The notes beneath the pieces were generated by a model, which saw nothing but the letters and a program-made list of their open reading frames with translations, did no database searches and was not told the DNA's origin. From Agroathelia rolfsii (taxonomy: Eukaryota; Basidiomycota; Agaricomycetes; Amylocorticiales; Amylocorticiaceae): a stretch of DNA of 64,000 nt. Every line of letters begins with the position of its first letter. The stretch's first letter is position 1. Shown one piece after another: positions 37,685-49,757 of this stretch. Where the stretch lies: positions 1,302,001 through 1,366,000 of the forward strand of contig JABRWF010000006.1 of the NCBI GenBank assembly GCA_018343915.1, given 5' to 3'. A program made the position numbers and the translations under genes.

Positions 37685-39138
37685 TATTGTCAACTCAAAA
37701 TTATTCAAGTTCAAGTTGCCTTCAACTTCACTGTAAGGGAGAATTGAAGTGACTGGTTTGCTTCCGTGTGCCATCTTTCAGAATTGTGGCATTCTATCAT
37801 TCTGTCATCCAATTTATTCCATCCGGCGTATCGCCCTCTAGTGAGTCTCATGTAGAACCTGTGTACCACTGGTAGTGCTCCATTTAGAATGTTATAATAG
37901 TCTAGACTCAGAAACAAGGGCTGAATGTGTTTTGTAAGCTAAGCAAATAGGAAGCCGATTAATAGACGTGTTCTTTCAACGTAACTTGAAGTCCGGAAGT
38001 GATTCCCCCTTCTCCTTCTTTTCAACTAACTTAAGATATCATAGTGGCAGCATGTTTCACCAGCTTTTTTCTTGCATTGACTTCAGCTTTTTTGATATTA
38101 TCATCTCTGCTCAGATCAAGTTCGTCCTACCGCTTTGAGCTCTTCACTCTTAAACCTGTACCCCAGTGCTCTTGATTGCAGTCGGGCCTAATATTCACCT
38201 GAGATCTTATTCAATCTATCAGAACCGCGTTTCACCACGCACAAAAGGGTAAAAAAAAATGCGAACGTACTGAACTTATGAGCCCTAACCCTCAGTCTTT
38301 CTAGAAACGTTATTCTTCTTTCGGACGGAGATAATCAAAAAGCCAAGTTTCACATCTCTTTGATGTATTGCGTCAAAAGGAGCTCAACCCCCCTTTTAAT
38401 AATCAATATGAGGGCCCTGCAATAGCGAAGGAGCAGGTACTCCTCTGCATGTGTGATTCCCTGGTAAATTAGCACTATTTGCGCATAATACATGATCCTG
38501 TTACAGTGTGTTGCTTGGACATGTCTGTGGGAGATCTGGAGCCCAGTTTCTATTTAGACTGAGGCTATTTGTATTTGATCGATATTCATGAATGCATATA
38601 TATCTCTTTTGATCTCCTCGTCTCTATAGGGAACGCGGGGATGCACCATATCTAGCGGGCCAATATTAATCAACAAAAGGGAGAAGAAAGGATGTTAGTT
38701 AACCCAAGCGACGCACTGGCGGCGCGACAATAGTAATGCGGGATAGCTCGAATGGGCGATGAATCAGAGACAGTAATAATTGTTAAACCAAGGAGTACGC
38801 AATGCAATCGGCCCAGCAGCAAGATGTCATCGCCCCACAGCTCCGATTTGTTACCACTAGTGTCAGACTAATCATTGATCCTAATAATGTGATAGACTTT
38901 AGTACTGGTAAAGCTACTTCTCACTGGTAGTTGGTTTTGAATATTTGAGCATTTACAATTCTTGAGCTCCAGCAGAGCGATAGCAAAGCATAGCAGGCAT
39001 AGAAATTACTATGAAAGTTTGATATATGATATCTCTCAGTATTCAAAGTACGCAGGAGCATCACGACCCATTCTAACACTTAACAAGGAGTAGGCCTCAC
39101 AATAACGGCGTCACTGACGGCCTACCGGTGTTCCATAG
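37685..39138. other. Intergenic, nothing recognised
   Basis: About 1.4 kb upstream of RCL1 has only short chance frames. I saw no transposon termini or RNA gene. It separates RCL1 from the relic copy of its first exon. Confidence 0.5.
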
Positions 39139-39254
39139 CTCGGTAATCCAGGGCTTTGTCAGTTTGGTTTTACTTGTTTCTATAGCCAATATGATAGGGT
39201 GAGACGATAGTTCGCGTGTTGATGTCCACCAAACTGGACGAACACAGATGACAT
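39139..39254 (-). pseudogene. Relic of RCL1 first exon
   Basis: On the minus strand this reads MSSVFVQFGGHQHANYRL and then goes out of frame, against MSSALVQFSGHQYLRHRL at the RCL1 start. The nucleotide match continues past the frame break: AAGCCCTGGATTACCGAG here against AACCCTGGATTACGAG at the end of RCL1 exon 1. The relic is 116 nt against 130 nt for the intact exon (37555-37684), so it carries net deletions, and it has an in-frame stop. No later RCL1 exon is found beside it. It is a non-functional partial duplication lying just upstream of UBA3. Confidence 0.8.
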
Positions 39255-39469
39255 AATTACATGTACGGCACCGATATTGTAATTATCAGCTTGAAGGAAA
39301 GAATGAAGAGATGCATTTCGTGTGGCTTCTTTGTGAATGACATGCATAACATCCTGACTTTTTGTCATCACATCCGCGTCATCTTCTTCTTGTGTAATCC
39401 TCACTGCACTTAGCTGAAGCCGCTCGTCTTTATCAGCCTACAGAAACCTTTCATCTCAGCTAGAGATCC

Positions 39470-41166
39470 ATGGCTACAACGACGATCACACAATCCGTGG
39501 ACTGGAAAGACCGATACTACCATATAGACCAAGTCCTAGAAAAGCCGGGACCGCGCACCGACCCGTCCTTTGCAGCTGGCGACGCAGTATGAATTCTAGC
39601 CTTCCACGGAGAGTCTCGTAAAGACTAAGCTCTACTACGTGAATTATGGGATAATCTAGGTCAAAAGCTTCTTACGCGATACTTGCAAGATCCTTGTCAT
39701 CGGTGCCGGAGGTCTCGGATGTGAAATCCTAGCAAACTTGGCTCTATCGGGCTTCAAGGATATCCATGTTATTGATATGGACACGATCGATATTAGCAAT
39801 TTAAACAGACAATTCCTTTTCAGGTTGGCTCATGATTATTTTCTGTCATCCTAGACACTTACACTCAGGCCCGTACTCCAGGCAGAAGGATGTCGGAAAG
39901 CCAAAGGCGACGATAGCAGCTGAATTCGTCATGAAACGTGTCCCAGGTGTGAAAGTGACACCGTAAGATATAATATTATGCATCCTTCTGTCGTATTTAT
40001 TGATGATGGTTCACATACTTTAGATACTACGGCAAAATACAAGACAAGGGTGAAGATTATTACATGCAATTCAACATCGTTATATGCGGTTTGGATTCTG
40101 TCGAGGCAAGACGTTGGATAAATGCAACCCTAGTCAACATGGTAGATTCAGAGAATCCAGAAAGCCTCAAACCTCTCATCGATGGCGGAACCGAAGGTGC
40201 GGGTCACGTCTCCATTTTATTAGCATTCATTCATCGATATGATCCAGGATTTAAGGGTCAAGCACGTGTTATCTTGCCTACCATAACATCTTGCTATGAA
40301 TGCTCCTTGGACATGTTGAACAAGCCTACAGCTTTTCCTATCTGTACTATTGCCAACACACCACGACTGCCAGAACATTGCATTGAGTGGGCGTCAGTCC
40401 TGGAATGGCCCCGAGTACATGGTGGTAAGTTGCATACGACTACATAGGTTTTTCTTTTTTCTCATCTCCGCCCTTTAAATGATTCCTAGATAAGAAAATG
40501 GACACGGATGACCCAGAACATATCGGATGGCTTTACAATGTCGCTTCCGCAAGAGCGAAAGAATTCAAGATTGAGGGTGTCACATGGTCCCTGACCCAAG
40601 GCGTCGTCAAGAACATCATCCCCGCTATTGCATCTACAAATGCCATCATTGCAGGTGGGTCCCCTTTTTCCATGTCAAGTCCCGATTTCACATTCTACTT
40701 GATAGCATCCTGCTGCAATGAGGCATTCAAGATCGCTACAAGCTCAGCGGCCTTCCTGAATAATTATTTCATGCTGATTGGAACCGAAGGTGTATACTCT
40801 TACACATTTGAACATGAGCAACGCAAAGACTGTCCCGTCTGTGGGGGCGAGTCCCTGAAACTAGAAGTTAGTAAGGAATGGACCGTGGAGCAATTGATCG
40901 AAATGCTCACTGAAAAGCAAGAAATGTGAGTTTCATCCTGTCTTTGCTCGTTATCCAGCGATCTGAAAATACTCTAAAGACAAATCAAGAAGCCATCGCT
41001 CTCGTCACCTACCAAACAAATCTATTTCCAGGCCCCGGCGCAACTGGAGGAGGCTACGCGGCCAAACCTTGAGAAGAAGTTGGTAGACCTCGTGCCCGGT
41101 GGGCAGATCACCGTGACGGCATCCACGTTGCCATTTAACCTATCTCTTGATATCACGTACATTTAG
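39470..41166 (+). CDS. UBA3: UBA3, NEDD8-activating enzyme E1 catalytic subunit
   Basis: With ULA1/NAE1, UBA3 adenylates NEDD8/Rub1 and carries it as a thioester before passing it to Ubc12 for cullin neddylation. It starts [20 protein letters not shown] at 39470. The nucleotide site reads [20 protein letters not shown], followed by [20 protein letters not shown]. The catalytic cysteine lies in [19 protein letters not shown]. Cys pairs CYECS and CPVCGG fit the zinc site. The ubiquitin-fold end contains [20 protein letters not shown] and stop at 41166. Two introns, 40197-40247 and 40655-40705, are each 51 nt, keep the frame and contain no stop. Confidence 0.95.
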
Positions 41167-41389
41167 CTGTTCGGGCTATTATGCACATGAGTGCATACAT
41201 TACTACCACCAGTAGTGATGATGGGTTTGGAGTCTGCACATATCGAGATCAACAATAAGAGCACATAACTCCGTGGACAGTGAGAGGCCACATCATTCAC
41301 TCTATGAAATCTTGTACTATAATCAAATTACATCAAGCGGATATAATATTGAGCATGTAGAATTGACCATGTCTGCAGTGTTCATTGCG

Positions 41390-41662
41390 TCAAAGTGTGG
41401 CCAGCGTTGGTTGAGCGCGTCGACTGAGATTGATCGCATTCCTGACATCATGTGCTTCAACATACTCATCATCGTCCACGTCGTCGGCTTCGACGTTCAG
41501 CTATCTTGAAGCGCCCCCTGAGCGCAGGCATCCCAGTTCTGCCTCTATTTGTTTTCTGTACTCTGAACGGGTGCTGTATTTGTACTTGGGCAGGGCTGGC
41601 TCTATACAACTAGCGAGCACAATTGTACCAGACCCCGCCCGACTCTGATGACACCAGAGCAT
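41390..41662 (-). other. Possible small gene interrupted by one TAG
   Basis: A minus-strand frame opens with ATG at 41662, runs 53 codons (PALPKYKYSTRSEYRKQIEA near its end) to a TAG at 41501-41503, and then continues in the same frame for 36 more codons of acidic, protein-like sequence (DVDDDEYVEAHDVRNAINLS) to TGA at 41390. Both halves look more like real protein than the Ser/Tyr-rich frame on the other strand. No intron that would skip the TAG could be placed in frame. The family is not recognised. It would overlap the RGP1 start by 15 nt, so chance remains possible. Confidence 0.25.
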
Positions 41663-44600
41663 GTCTCTCAGGACGACGCCGGTATCCGGGTAGTAGTTAC
41701 ACCAACCCAGTCCTCCTACTTTGCCGGCGAACCTTTCTCTGTGCGCATTACAATCACCAACACACGCTCCAAGACCACCGCTGCACCGCCAGTGGCAGGT
41801 CCCTCACGTACACACAAACGTGCTGCTCATTCCATAAGCTCTGCACCGCTAGCAAGGCCACCCACATCACCTGGCCTGCCTAGAACGGTTGTCCAGACTA
41901 CCGTCTATCCAGTTCGTCAGAATGAATCCGAGGTGGCTCAGGACTCCAAGAGACGAGGATTAGTCGGGAAAAGCCAGGACGGTCTGTCGATGCGAGTACT
42001 TGCCGAGAAGAAGAGGAAAACCCAGCCTCGATCGTTGTCAGTCGATGTTCAAGTGCACGACCTACCCAGGAGTTCAGTAACTGTGAATGTATCGCCTGCA
42101 TCTCCGTCAGAGTGTACGCATACTTTGTTTCTTCTCATTTTGTTTGTGCTCAACTATGCTCTGTAGCGCCCTCATCTTCATCTCCCAATCTTTGCCGCTC
42201 ACCAACCATCAATATTCCATCTCACCACCCTCATGCTCGCAAACTCTCGATATTGGATGGCCAATTTTCCAGCGTTCAGGCCAGCGTCCACTCATTCCCG
42301 TCGAGTCCATCAGCATCCAACTTTTCCCTCAGTCTTGACCCCATTTCCGAAGCTACGACACCCCCTTACCCTGGCACTCCATATGCCCCTTCTCCCAAAC
42401 CTCCTGCACTTCCTTCTGGCCAACCTTCCGTTGGAATCATCGCCAGCGTTTCGGATCCATCTTCGCTCATGAACAGACCCAAAGCTCATCCAAATCATTT
42501 GGAAATAGGCCATGGACACCCTTCAGATCGCAAGTCGACGGCATACCGCTCAGCAGCGTCGACATCATTATCACACGCAGTCGGGACCGAGCTCATTTTG
42601 TATGCGTATGCCCATCTTTCCGGAAATGTCACCATATCATCCGGCTCTGACGATTCCGCCGAGAGCACAAGCCAAAGTCAGGCGATGAAGAGCCTACGCT
42701 CGAGTTTACTGAAACAGGCTGTTCTGGGTGGAGGCAGCATGGATATTACGGCTATGAATCAACGCCGGCGGCCCACTGGAGAAAGACATTATCGTACCTC
42801 CTCCATTAGCTCGAGTATCATGTCATTCATCTCACCCCTCTCAACACCATCACCGCCTGTTCCGGATGGCCGGCGTCCAACACACGGAAGGGCACCCTCT
42901 TCATCCATATTACCAAGCTTCTTATCGTCTAGCATGAACGCAAGTGGTATTGGTTTGGGACTTGGATTGGGATTGGGCAGTGGGACAGAACCCGATTCAA
43001 CGGCTCCTTTGCCGACACTCGAAGTGCAGCCATCTATGCTGGGCGTAGATTTGGCGCTCCTGCCGGGGGAGTCTCGAACATGTAAGAACTCAATATTTAC
43101 TTGTCCTACTTTTAAGTGGAAACTAACGTAGTCCAACCGTGGAACATTAGTTACTTATACGATCAATCTTCCCCATGTACTACCACCAACATTCAAAGGC
43201 CATGTTCTACGCTTTTCGTATGAGCTCGTGGTCGGTGTTTGTCGTTCCAGTATCGGCAATCACGACCAACGCGTGAGCAAAGTGATGAAGGTTCCCGTCA
43301 GGGTGTATAATCATGTTACAGGTTGGTCCCCTTTCTACTGCTGCTCGTTTATGTGTTTGACCTTTCGGGTATGTAGTAAATCGAGCACCGATACCATATG
43401 ACCTCCTTTGGCCGCTTGCCAGAAGAAGGAAGCCTGATGCAGATGGAGGTGCAACAATAGTGGAGGAAACAAAGTCCTATTCAGGTTCTGCTCCTAATGG
43501 GAAATCTGTCGTTGCTCAGAGTCAGTCACACTCGATTCATCAGCACCACGCACCTTATGGATTCATTTGCCCATTGTAGGATGCCCCTCAAAGTCAAAGA
43601 CCTTCCAAAGTTTGGGGCAATATGCACAACGCTTGGTTGCCTCTCTACCTGAAGTCAGGACTCATCTTCAAGTGGATCAGCAATCCCCTCCTGCCATGCT
43701 TTCACCGGCTCTTTCTGAGCTGGAAATGCGGGAAGAGGAGCAACAAGAAGGGGCGTTAACGGGCTGTCGTGAGACTGTTGAGGTGCTCACACGAAATCCT
43801 AAGAAGAGTAAGTATTATTATGTTATCTCCCATGCTAGCAAAACGATATGAATGATCAAATAGTGTCGTATAATATCAACAAGGATGGTGTACAAGTGGC
43901 CGTTTTGACATTCACCAAGTCTGCCTACCGACTTGGCGAGACCATCATGGGTACCATTGAGATTAACGAGCGGGATAGCAGGGCTAGAGTGCTTGGGGTA
44001 GATAGCATCTACACTTACATCCGACGAACTATCGCTCTAACCTATCTAACAGATCACAGCCAAGTTAGAGACCGTAGAAACACTTCCGGCTTCGCTCGGG
44101 TCATCTACTCGTCCCGAGGGTAACTTCAAGCGTATACAGGCAGAACATCACTCGTCTTTTGCTTCTGCTACTCTGCGAACGGCATTCGCTCTGGACATTC
44201 CTTCTGATGGCAGCCCAGCGTTCCAGGTGGACCTGCCTGCCTTTGCCCCTCCTTCCTCATCACCAGCATCGTCTACGCCTGACATGGGCGGCCTGGAGTG
44301 GCGTGTCAGACTTTGTCTTCTCGTCTCCGTCGCAAAGCGGCCAGCAGTCAATGACAGTAACGATGACGATGACGACCAAGGCCTGAAATACCTCGTGCGG
44401 GACGGCCCACGAGGCGAGTGGGGCACCTCTTTTCGCGCATCGGGTACGCTCGCCCCATCTGCCAGGTCTGGTTCTGCGTCCAATGGAGTACCGACCCAAT
44501 CTAGGAGCTGGATATCCTTCTTTGCGGGTGCGGTCGCCGCCTTCCAGGAGGATGACGAGGACGAGGATGGTGGGGTAGCGGGTGATGATGGTGTTGGCGG

Positions 44601-44715
44601 GGGGGAGGATGGGTGGAGGCCGTTGGACGTAGAAACGGTGGAATGTGAGGTGCCGATCAAAGTTTGGCCGGGTAATACGGCCTATCGTGCGGTCGATGCT
44701 GTGTTTGATTTGTGA
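41648..44715 (+). CDS. RGP1: RGP1 homologue, arrestin-like subunit of the Ypt6/Rab6 exchange factor
   Basis: Rgp1 with Ric1 activates the Golgi GTPase Ypt6/Rab6. The product starts at 41648, and its first strand pair includes SSYFAGEPFSVRITITNTR, the arrestin-like beginning typical of Rgp1. A long Ser/Pro-rich insert of about 450 residues follows (41770-43000), with a Gly/Leu repeat (GIGLGLGLGLGSG). Conserved blocks resume with YTINLPHVLPPTFKGH, LRFSYELVVGVCRSSI, then TRNPKK and VAVLTFTKSAYRLGETIMGT. The C-terminal strand block includes ECEVPIKVWPGNTAYRAVD, with stop at 44715. An acidic/Gly insert (DDEDEDGG) lies just before the end. About seven introns are present. Confidence 0.85.
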
Positions 44716-44924
44716 TTCGTCATTCTATGCGTGGTTGTATAGCCAAGGCTCATTCATTCATCACATTCGATTTACTTTCAACTGAGCGAAAGCTTTGACT
44801 ATGTTAATGCATAGCTTTCGCATAAAAAATAACTTGATCCACTCTCGATATGAACGATGAAAAATTTCCATATGCAAACGGATAAGTTAGCGGGTAAATT
44901 GAATATACTATTCGAACCCCAAGC

Positions 44925-45854
44925 TCAAGAGGCAGCGGTGAGCACAGGATCATCCAAACTGTCAATGACCAGCGTTGGCTCTAGCATGTTCTTAATGATA
45001 AATCGACCATCTGCCAAAGTGAAAGTCAAACACACATATCTAGCCTATGGTACAATCTATGCCATGAATAGGACTTACTCGGCATATCGTTCTCATCAGC
45101 CCTTTTGATCGCCTCGGCCATATCACCTGCAACGCCCGTTCGGACATGCCTTTTCACCAGCCTCTCTTTAGCCTCTTTCTCGTCCAAACAGACATACCAC
45201 CGTTCATCCAGCATCTCAGCAGCTTCTCTCCACGGAGGGATAGAAAGTAATGTATACAAGCCTTCGATAACTACAATACGGTGCTCAGGACGTATCTGTA
45301 CCGCATGTGGGGTCGGATCCTTGAGCGCGTGATCGAACGATGGGGCGGTGATGATGGTAGCATTAAGCATATCGGTCTCACTACTATTAGGAGTTATGGC
45401 TGTAGTCGGTATTATCGATGCCCGAAGCGAGCGCATGAATGATACGTAAGAGTCGCCATCAAAAGTCCAATGAATCCCTCGCCGCTCGTAGGCAAGTTTG
45501 GGGTCGGGCATTATGTCCAGTTGGGCACGTGTGAGATGCCAGCCGTCGAGGCCTATGAGGATTGCCTTGGGTTTCGTAGATGAGTTTGCTGCATGTGCGT
45601 CTATTTCGGTCGAGTTGGCATTCGTAGAGGAAAGTAGCAGGGCGTTGGTTCGATCAACGATCATCTCTGCCAGTGTGGACTTTCCTGACGCTGGAATGCC
45701 GCAGAGACCGACGATGATACGTGCATCTTGTGGGATGCTACAAGTACGATGAAAATGCTTGAGAAATGGTCATGTAAGAGAGGATCGAAATATGGACCGA
45801 CAACTCAATCTTCTTTACGAGATACGAAGCAAGTTGATTTGCTTGTTGCTGCAT
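44925..45854 (-). CDS. P-loop kinase, uridine kinase / Yfh7-like
   Basis: This is a P-loop NTPase of the nucleoside/phosphoribulokinase group; the closest known type is yeast Yfh7, whose substrate is not firmly known. Exon 1 starts MQQQANQLASYLVKK at 45854. Exon 2 carries the Walker A motif IIVGLCGIPASGKSTLAEMI, then LIGLDGWHLTRAQLDIM and YERRGIHWTFDGDSYVSFM, with the catalytic Asp context LDGWH, and IRPEHRIVVIEGLYTLL. A lid-like segment is KERLVKRHVRTGVAGDM. The last intron joins RADENDMP to NGRFIIKNMLEPTLVID, which matches the group's NDxPN(G/A)xxI signature, and the gene stops at 44925. The first junction (after VKKI) is tentative. Confidence 0.85.
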
Positions 45855-47914
45855 CGATAACACACTGACAATTTATTTTTGGTGGGTTAGATACAACTAC
45901 TAGAGACATGATAGAATGAGCCAATTTCCAGATATTTACAGGCTGAAAAGTATGAGCTGATATCATCAAACAGCCCTTTTGATGTTGGGTCGAATGCCAG
46001 TGGACTCAGTATATGCGCCTTGAACTGATTAGCCTACAATTGTGGTTCAGATGTATGATTGCTACTTACAAGGTCTACAGTGGAAGCAATGTAAATTCCG
46101 GGTCAAGCTGTACCCACTGCCGAATCCGGCACGGAAATTTGAATCCGCCGCCGGTAGGCAGCAATTGGTGAGATGCACCACTTTCAGAAAAACTACGAGA
46201 ATTCAAATGGTACTGGTCAATAGAGAATTTGAAAACTCTATAACATGCGACATGTTTCCTTGATGGACCTGGGAGCAATTTCGGCGTGTCAAGATTACCT
46301 CAAAGGACATTGCTATCGCACCGCACTAATGCGTCCGTACAATAGATATTCGCGATGATACGTCCAAGATACACAAGAATAACCACTTTTAGCTGAAAGT
46401 TACTTGATGCTTATTGACAACGCTCAAGATACCCTTTGAACGCTTATACATGTCACTTGCTCACTGATATCAGTGATGTTCATGTGAAAATATCGTTCGC
46501 GCTGCTGTGCTGGCAATTGAGATACCTGAATCCGTCTCGTGATCATGAAGCTATGAATATGCACAAATCTTTTGCTCATCTGGTCATCAGATGGGATCAT
46601 TGACCACATATGTAATATCATGATGGTTGATTCGCAGAAACATTGATAGGCTTAGCCTTCTTCCATGGGCAGATAGAGTGTTTTCTGTTGCCAATCCTGG
46701 GTGATTGAGGATAAGTGGATGACTGTAATTGGATGTTGTACTCTAGAAACATTTTTAGTTAAGAAAATAACAGATTCAGTCACTTGGTGGTGGTAAGGCG
46801 TGTGTGAAAGTAACAACAGGTATACTGTCCGGTTACCGTCGTCTGTATTACAAGTCAAGTCGTACCTGGCGGAAGCAGCAACGGTCTACTACTATAGTGG
46901 TGATGATGATGCGTAGTTACGTATTATAAATAGTCTAAATAGCGGGGTTTCGTATGTGAGTGGAGCCTAGACAGTGAATGAGCGCAAAACGCAAACGTAT
47001 ACTCAGAGCACATGGAAGGCGGCTTTAATGACCGCGCCGACGGTGGTGGTTACTGATTGGTGTGATTTACTGACACAATAAATAGCCTCCTAGTTTACTG
47101 GCAGATGACTCGGAGCTCTCGTCCGACTGAGGGTATGGAGCATCAAATGAGCAACAGCAGGTTATCAAGGAAGAATAGATACATAGTTTGATTATCAAGA
47201 GGGATCGAATGCAGGTTGTCATTGTCGAGGCTTATGGAAATCATGTTTCTGAACTCGGTGCCGGTGCTACGTCCTCTTTCTTGCACCCCGTTCTTCATTT
47301 GGGTTGCTTTCCGATAGTAAGTGTGGAGTGAAGCATGAGCATGCGTCTGAACGCCTGAGAGCGCTTAAGACAGGCCAGGGTGGGAATTTTCATGACGCGC
47401 ACGTTCGCATTAGTATTTTGAGAGTACATGTAGTCATGGTTTACTAACAAACGGAGGGACGTCGTTGTGTCATTAGCCGCCGGATTCAAAAATCCGAAAC
47501 ATTTTTTTTTTTTTTTTTTTTTTTTTACCTGGCGCACTGGTTGCGATCGGAAGAAGTGAGTGAAATGAGGGGAGGATGACCCTACTGTTCTTACATGGCA
47601 CCTCGCGTAGATTCTATTTGATGCTCCTGGTACTAGATCAGAAACTATCTTTGCCTTCCACCCGAGCCATTGCCGATGGCTCCGAGAGCTACTCTCGAGC
47701 GTCCAGGGCGGTCATAAATGGATAAGTGTTGGCTAGCCTCAAGGGCAGGGTCCTGTTGGTCCTTGTTCTTTTCAGTCTCTCCCCTTCCTCCTCTCAGTCT
47801 GCTGGGAGTTTTTTGCTGCAGAGGTCACACTCCTTTACAATAATCTATCACTGGGATTAGCAGTTCTAGGGCCGCACTCAGGAACACTGAAAAGCCACAT
47901 TGGAGTCTTTTGAC
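45855..47914. other. Gene-poor interval
   Basis: About 2 kb holds only short low-complexity frames. The one striking feature is a 25-T run at 47502-47526. No tRNA, transposon ends or exon chain could be supported. Confidence 0.5.
47502..47526. repeat. T25 homopolymer
   Basis: Twenty-five consecutive T residues are preceded by a small hairpin, CGGATT-CAAA-AATCCG. On the minus strand this is an A25 tract, as left by a retroposed RNA; on the plus strand it could act as a Pol III-type terminator. Neither reading is confirmed. Confidence 0.85.
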
Positions 47915-49757
47915 ATGTTCGATTCTGTGGCATCTTCTTTGAATCCGTACATCATCTTGGCGGCGCGAGCTATTGAGACAGTGCATCACACAAGAGAAAC
48001 GTAAGTGGGAACTGCCCTGCTTGCTCATGACATCCTTCTCAACCTCCTGCTGGATGAATGTCTTGGCTAACACCTCATCTGATGTCGATGTGATCAATTA
48101 CTGTAGACAAATCGACAAATATGCGGCCTATTCTAGATTGAGTGCGTATTTTGCCTGCGGGAGTTATATCATCTCAGTTACTGATCTCCTGCATAGCCTT
48201 GCTTGCCTATGACATCCTTCTCAACCTCCCACGTGAGAAGAGATTGATATGGGACAGTAAATTCCGCGCTTCCAGTATCCTGTATTATATGGTCCGATAT
48301 CCGGTCATTGTATACCAAGTCTTTAATGTATCATACATTCCTGGAGTCACACCTCAGGTATGTTTCATATGTATTGTATTCTATGCACTGAAACTGACGT
48401 TGGAAAATCCAGTGCGTTATCAAAATTGCAAGCATAACGGTGCTTTTAATCATCTGCTTGTTTTCTCCAGTTGTGATGTTTGGGACAAATTTACCTGGGC
48501 TATATCTCTCGTCCTTACGCGAGTGGCCATCGTTGGTAAGTCGTTCGTGATAGTATAAGGACCTATACGATGGACTTACACCTTTTTTAATATAGCATCC
48601 TTCGTTCTCCGTGTATTTGCCGTAACAGATAGAGGGATTCTTTTCGTAATCCTACTCTCGCTTGTTGGTCTTTTCATAGTGGCACTCGATATAGTATGCG
48701 ATTTCCCCTTTTCCTAGTGCGCATGTCTAAAATCATATGCATTACAGTGGCAAGATGTAGACGCTTCCTGTACACAGTCCTCGAACCCTCTGTAAGATAT
48801 TCGTATGATTCTGAACAAGCGAGGTACTGACAAGGGACACAGATGTATGTATGCGCTGCTCTACAGTTGATTTATGTCTCAACTTTGTTCAGCCACTGTT
48901 ATGACATTTATCTCCCTTGTTGCCTTCGATGTTTTGGCAACTGGCCTTATAAGTTGGCGGGTTATCCTTGTCATACTTGAGCAGGGGGGTTTTGGTAACA
49001 CCAGTAGCCAAAGCATGACTAGCCTCATCCTCAGATCAGGCAAGTGTCAAGATTCTAGCTTATGGTCCACCTTTCTCACATGATTAAATAGGCGCGATCT
49101 ACTACGTGTATGCGTCATTTCCGTGAATCTATAACGTTCGTATGTTTGAATTAATCACATGTTTTAGAGTCATCACAGGCCTGCAAATCGGTTCAATAGT
49201 TCTTTACTTTGTGAGTTTTCGTGTACCCTGCACATCACAAAACATCTGAAGCTGATTACTATGCACAGCTACCTCAGGTTTTTATCTCCCTTACGTCCTC
49301 TTAAAGACAAGCTGTGACTTACAATTGGATTATTATTATTATTATTATTATTCAGGGTGTCTACAGCACAGTTCTCAACAACTACACTCTTTTACTTTCA
49401 TCCATCCTTGTCGCGCGGTTCCTTCTCGACCTTCGTTCCATGGCACGCCGCGGCCAAGGTTACGATGGAAACGGCACCCTCGGAGGCGAATCAACGGACG
49501 TTCACACAATGGAGTTCGCTGCCGCCGCACCGCCAACTTCAAGCGACGGTCACCATACCACTTTTGGGGGTCTTATCAAAGATTTCGAAGACTCGGAGCT
49601 GACGCCGTGGGCTGTGACAACGATAGCGTCAACGAAAACAAAGGTTCTTTCGCCTGGGGAAGAGATAGCATCATCAGGATGGCCTTTGGAGGATCTGGCG
49701 AGAAGGGCGAGAAGGGTAGAAGAGAGATTGGAGAGAGGAGATGGTGCTCCTGTATGA
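47915..49757 (+). CDS. DUF6533-type multi-pass membrane protein
   Basis: This is a mushroom-family seven-helix-like protein of unknown function. Exon 1 is 47915-48000 and starts MFDSVASSLNPYIILAARA. Exon 2, from 48107, gives QIDKYAAYSRL, and exon 3 gives LLAYDILLNLPREKRLIWDS, the DUF6533 signature (YDxLLxLxxExxLIW). Later exons give DVWDKFTWAISLVLTRVAIV, continuing ASFVLRVFAVTDRGILFVIL and helices VMTFISLVAFDVLATGLISW and VITGLQIGSIVLYF, then NNYTLLLSSILVARFLLDLR before an acidic cytosolic tail ending ERLERGDGAPV. An intron at 49040 uses a GC donor (CAG|gcaagt). The junction after exon 3 (donor at 48358-48360) could not be put in frame. A copy of the exon 3 core lies inside intron 1. Confidence 0.78.

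Noticed and set aside
41273..41509. Plus-strand frame containing MSAVFIASKCGQRW as a third RCL1-like start
   Set aside because: Similarity to the RCL1 start is limited to four or five residues and the nucleotide match does not extend.
44148..44660. Minus-strand frame of 170 codons opposite RGP1
   Set aside because: It is an antisense shadow of the acidic/Ser-rich C-terminal exon of RGP1.
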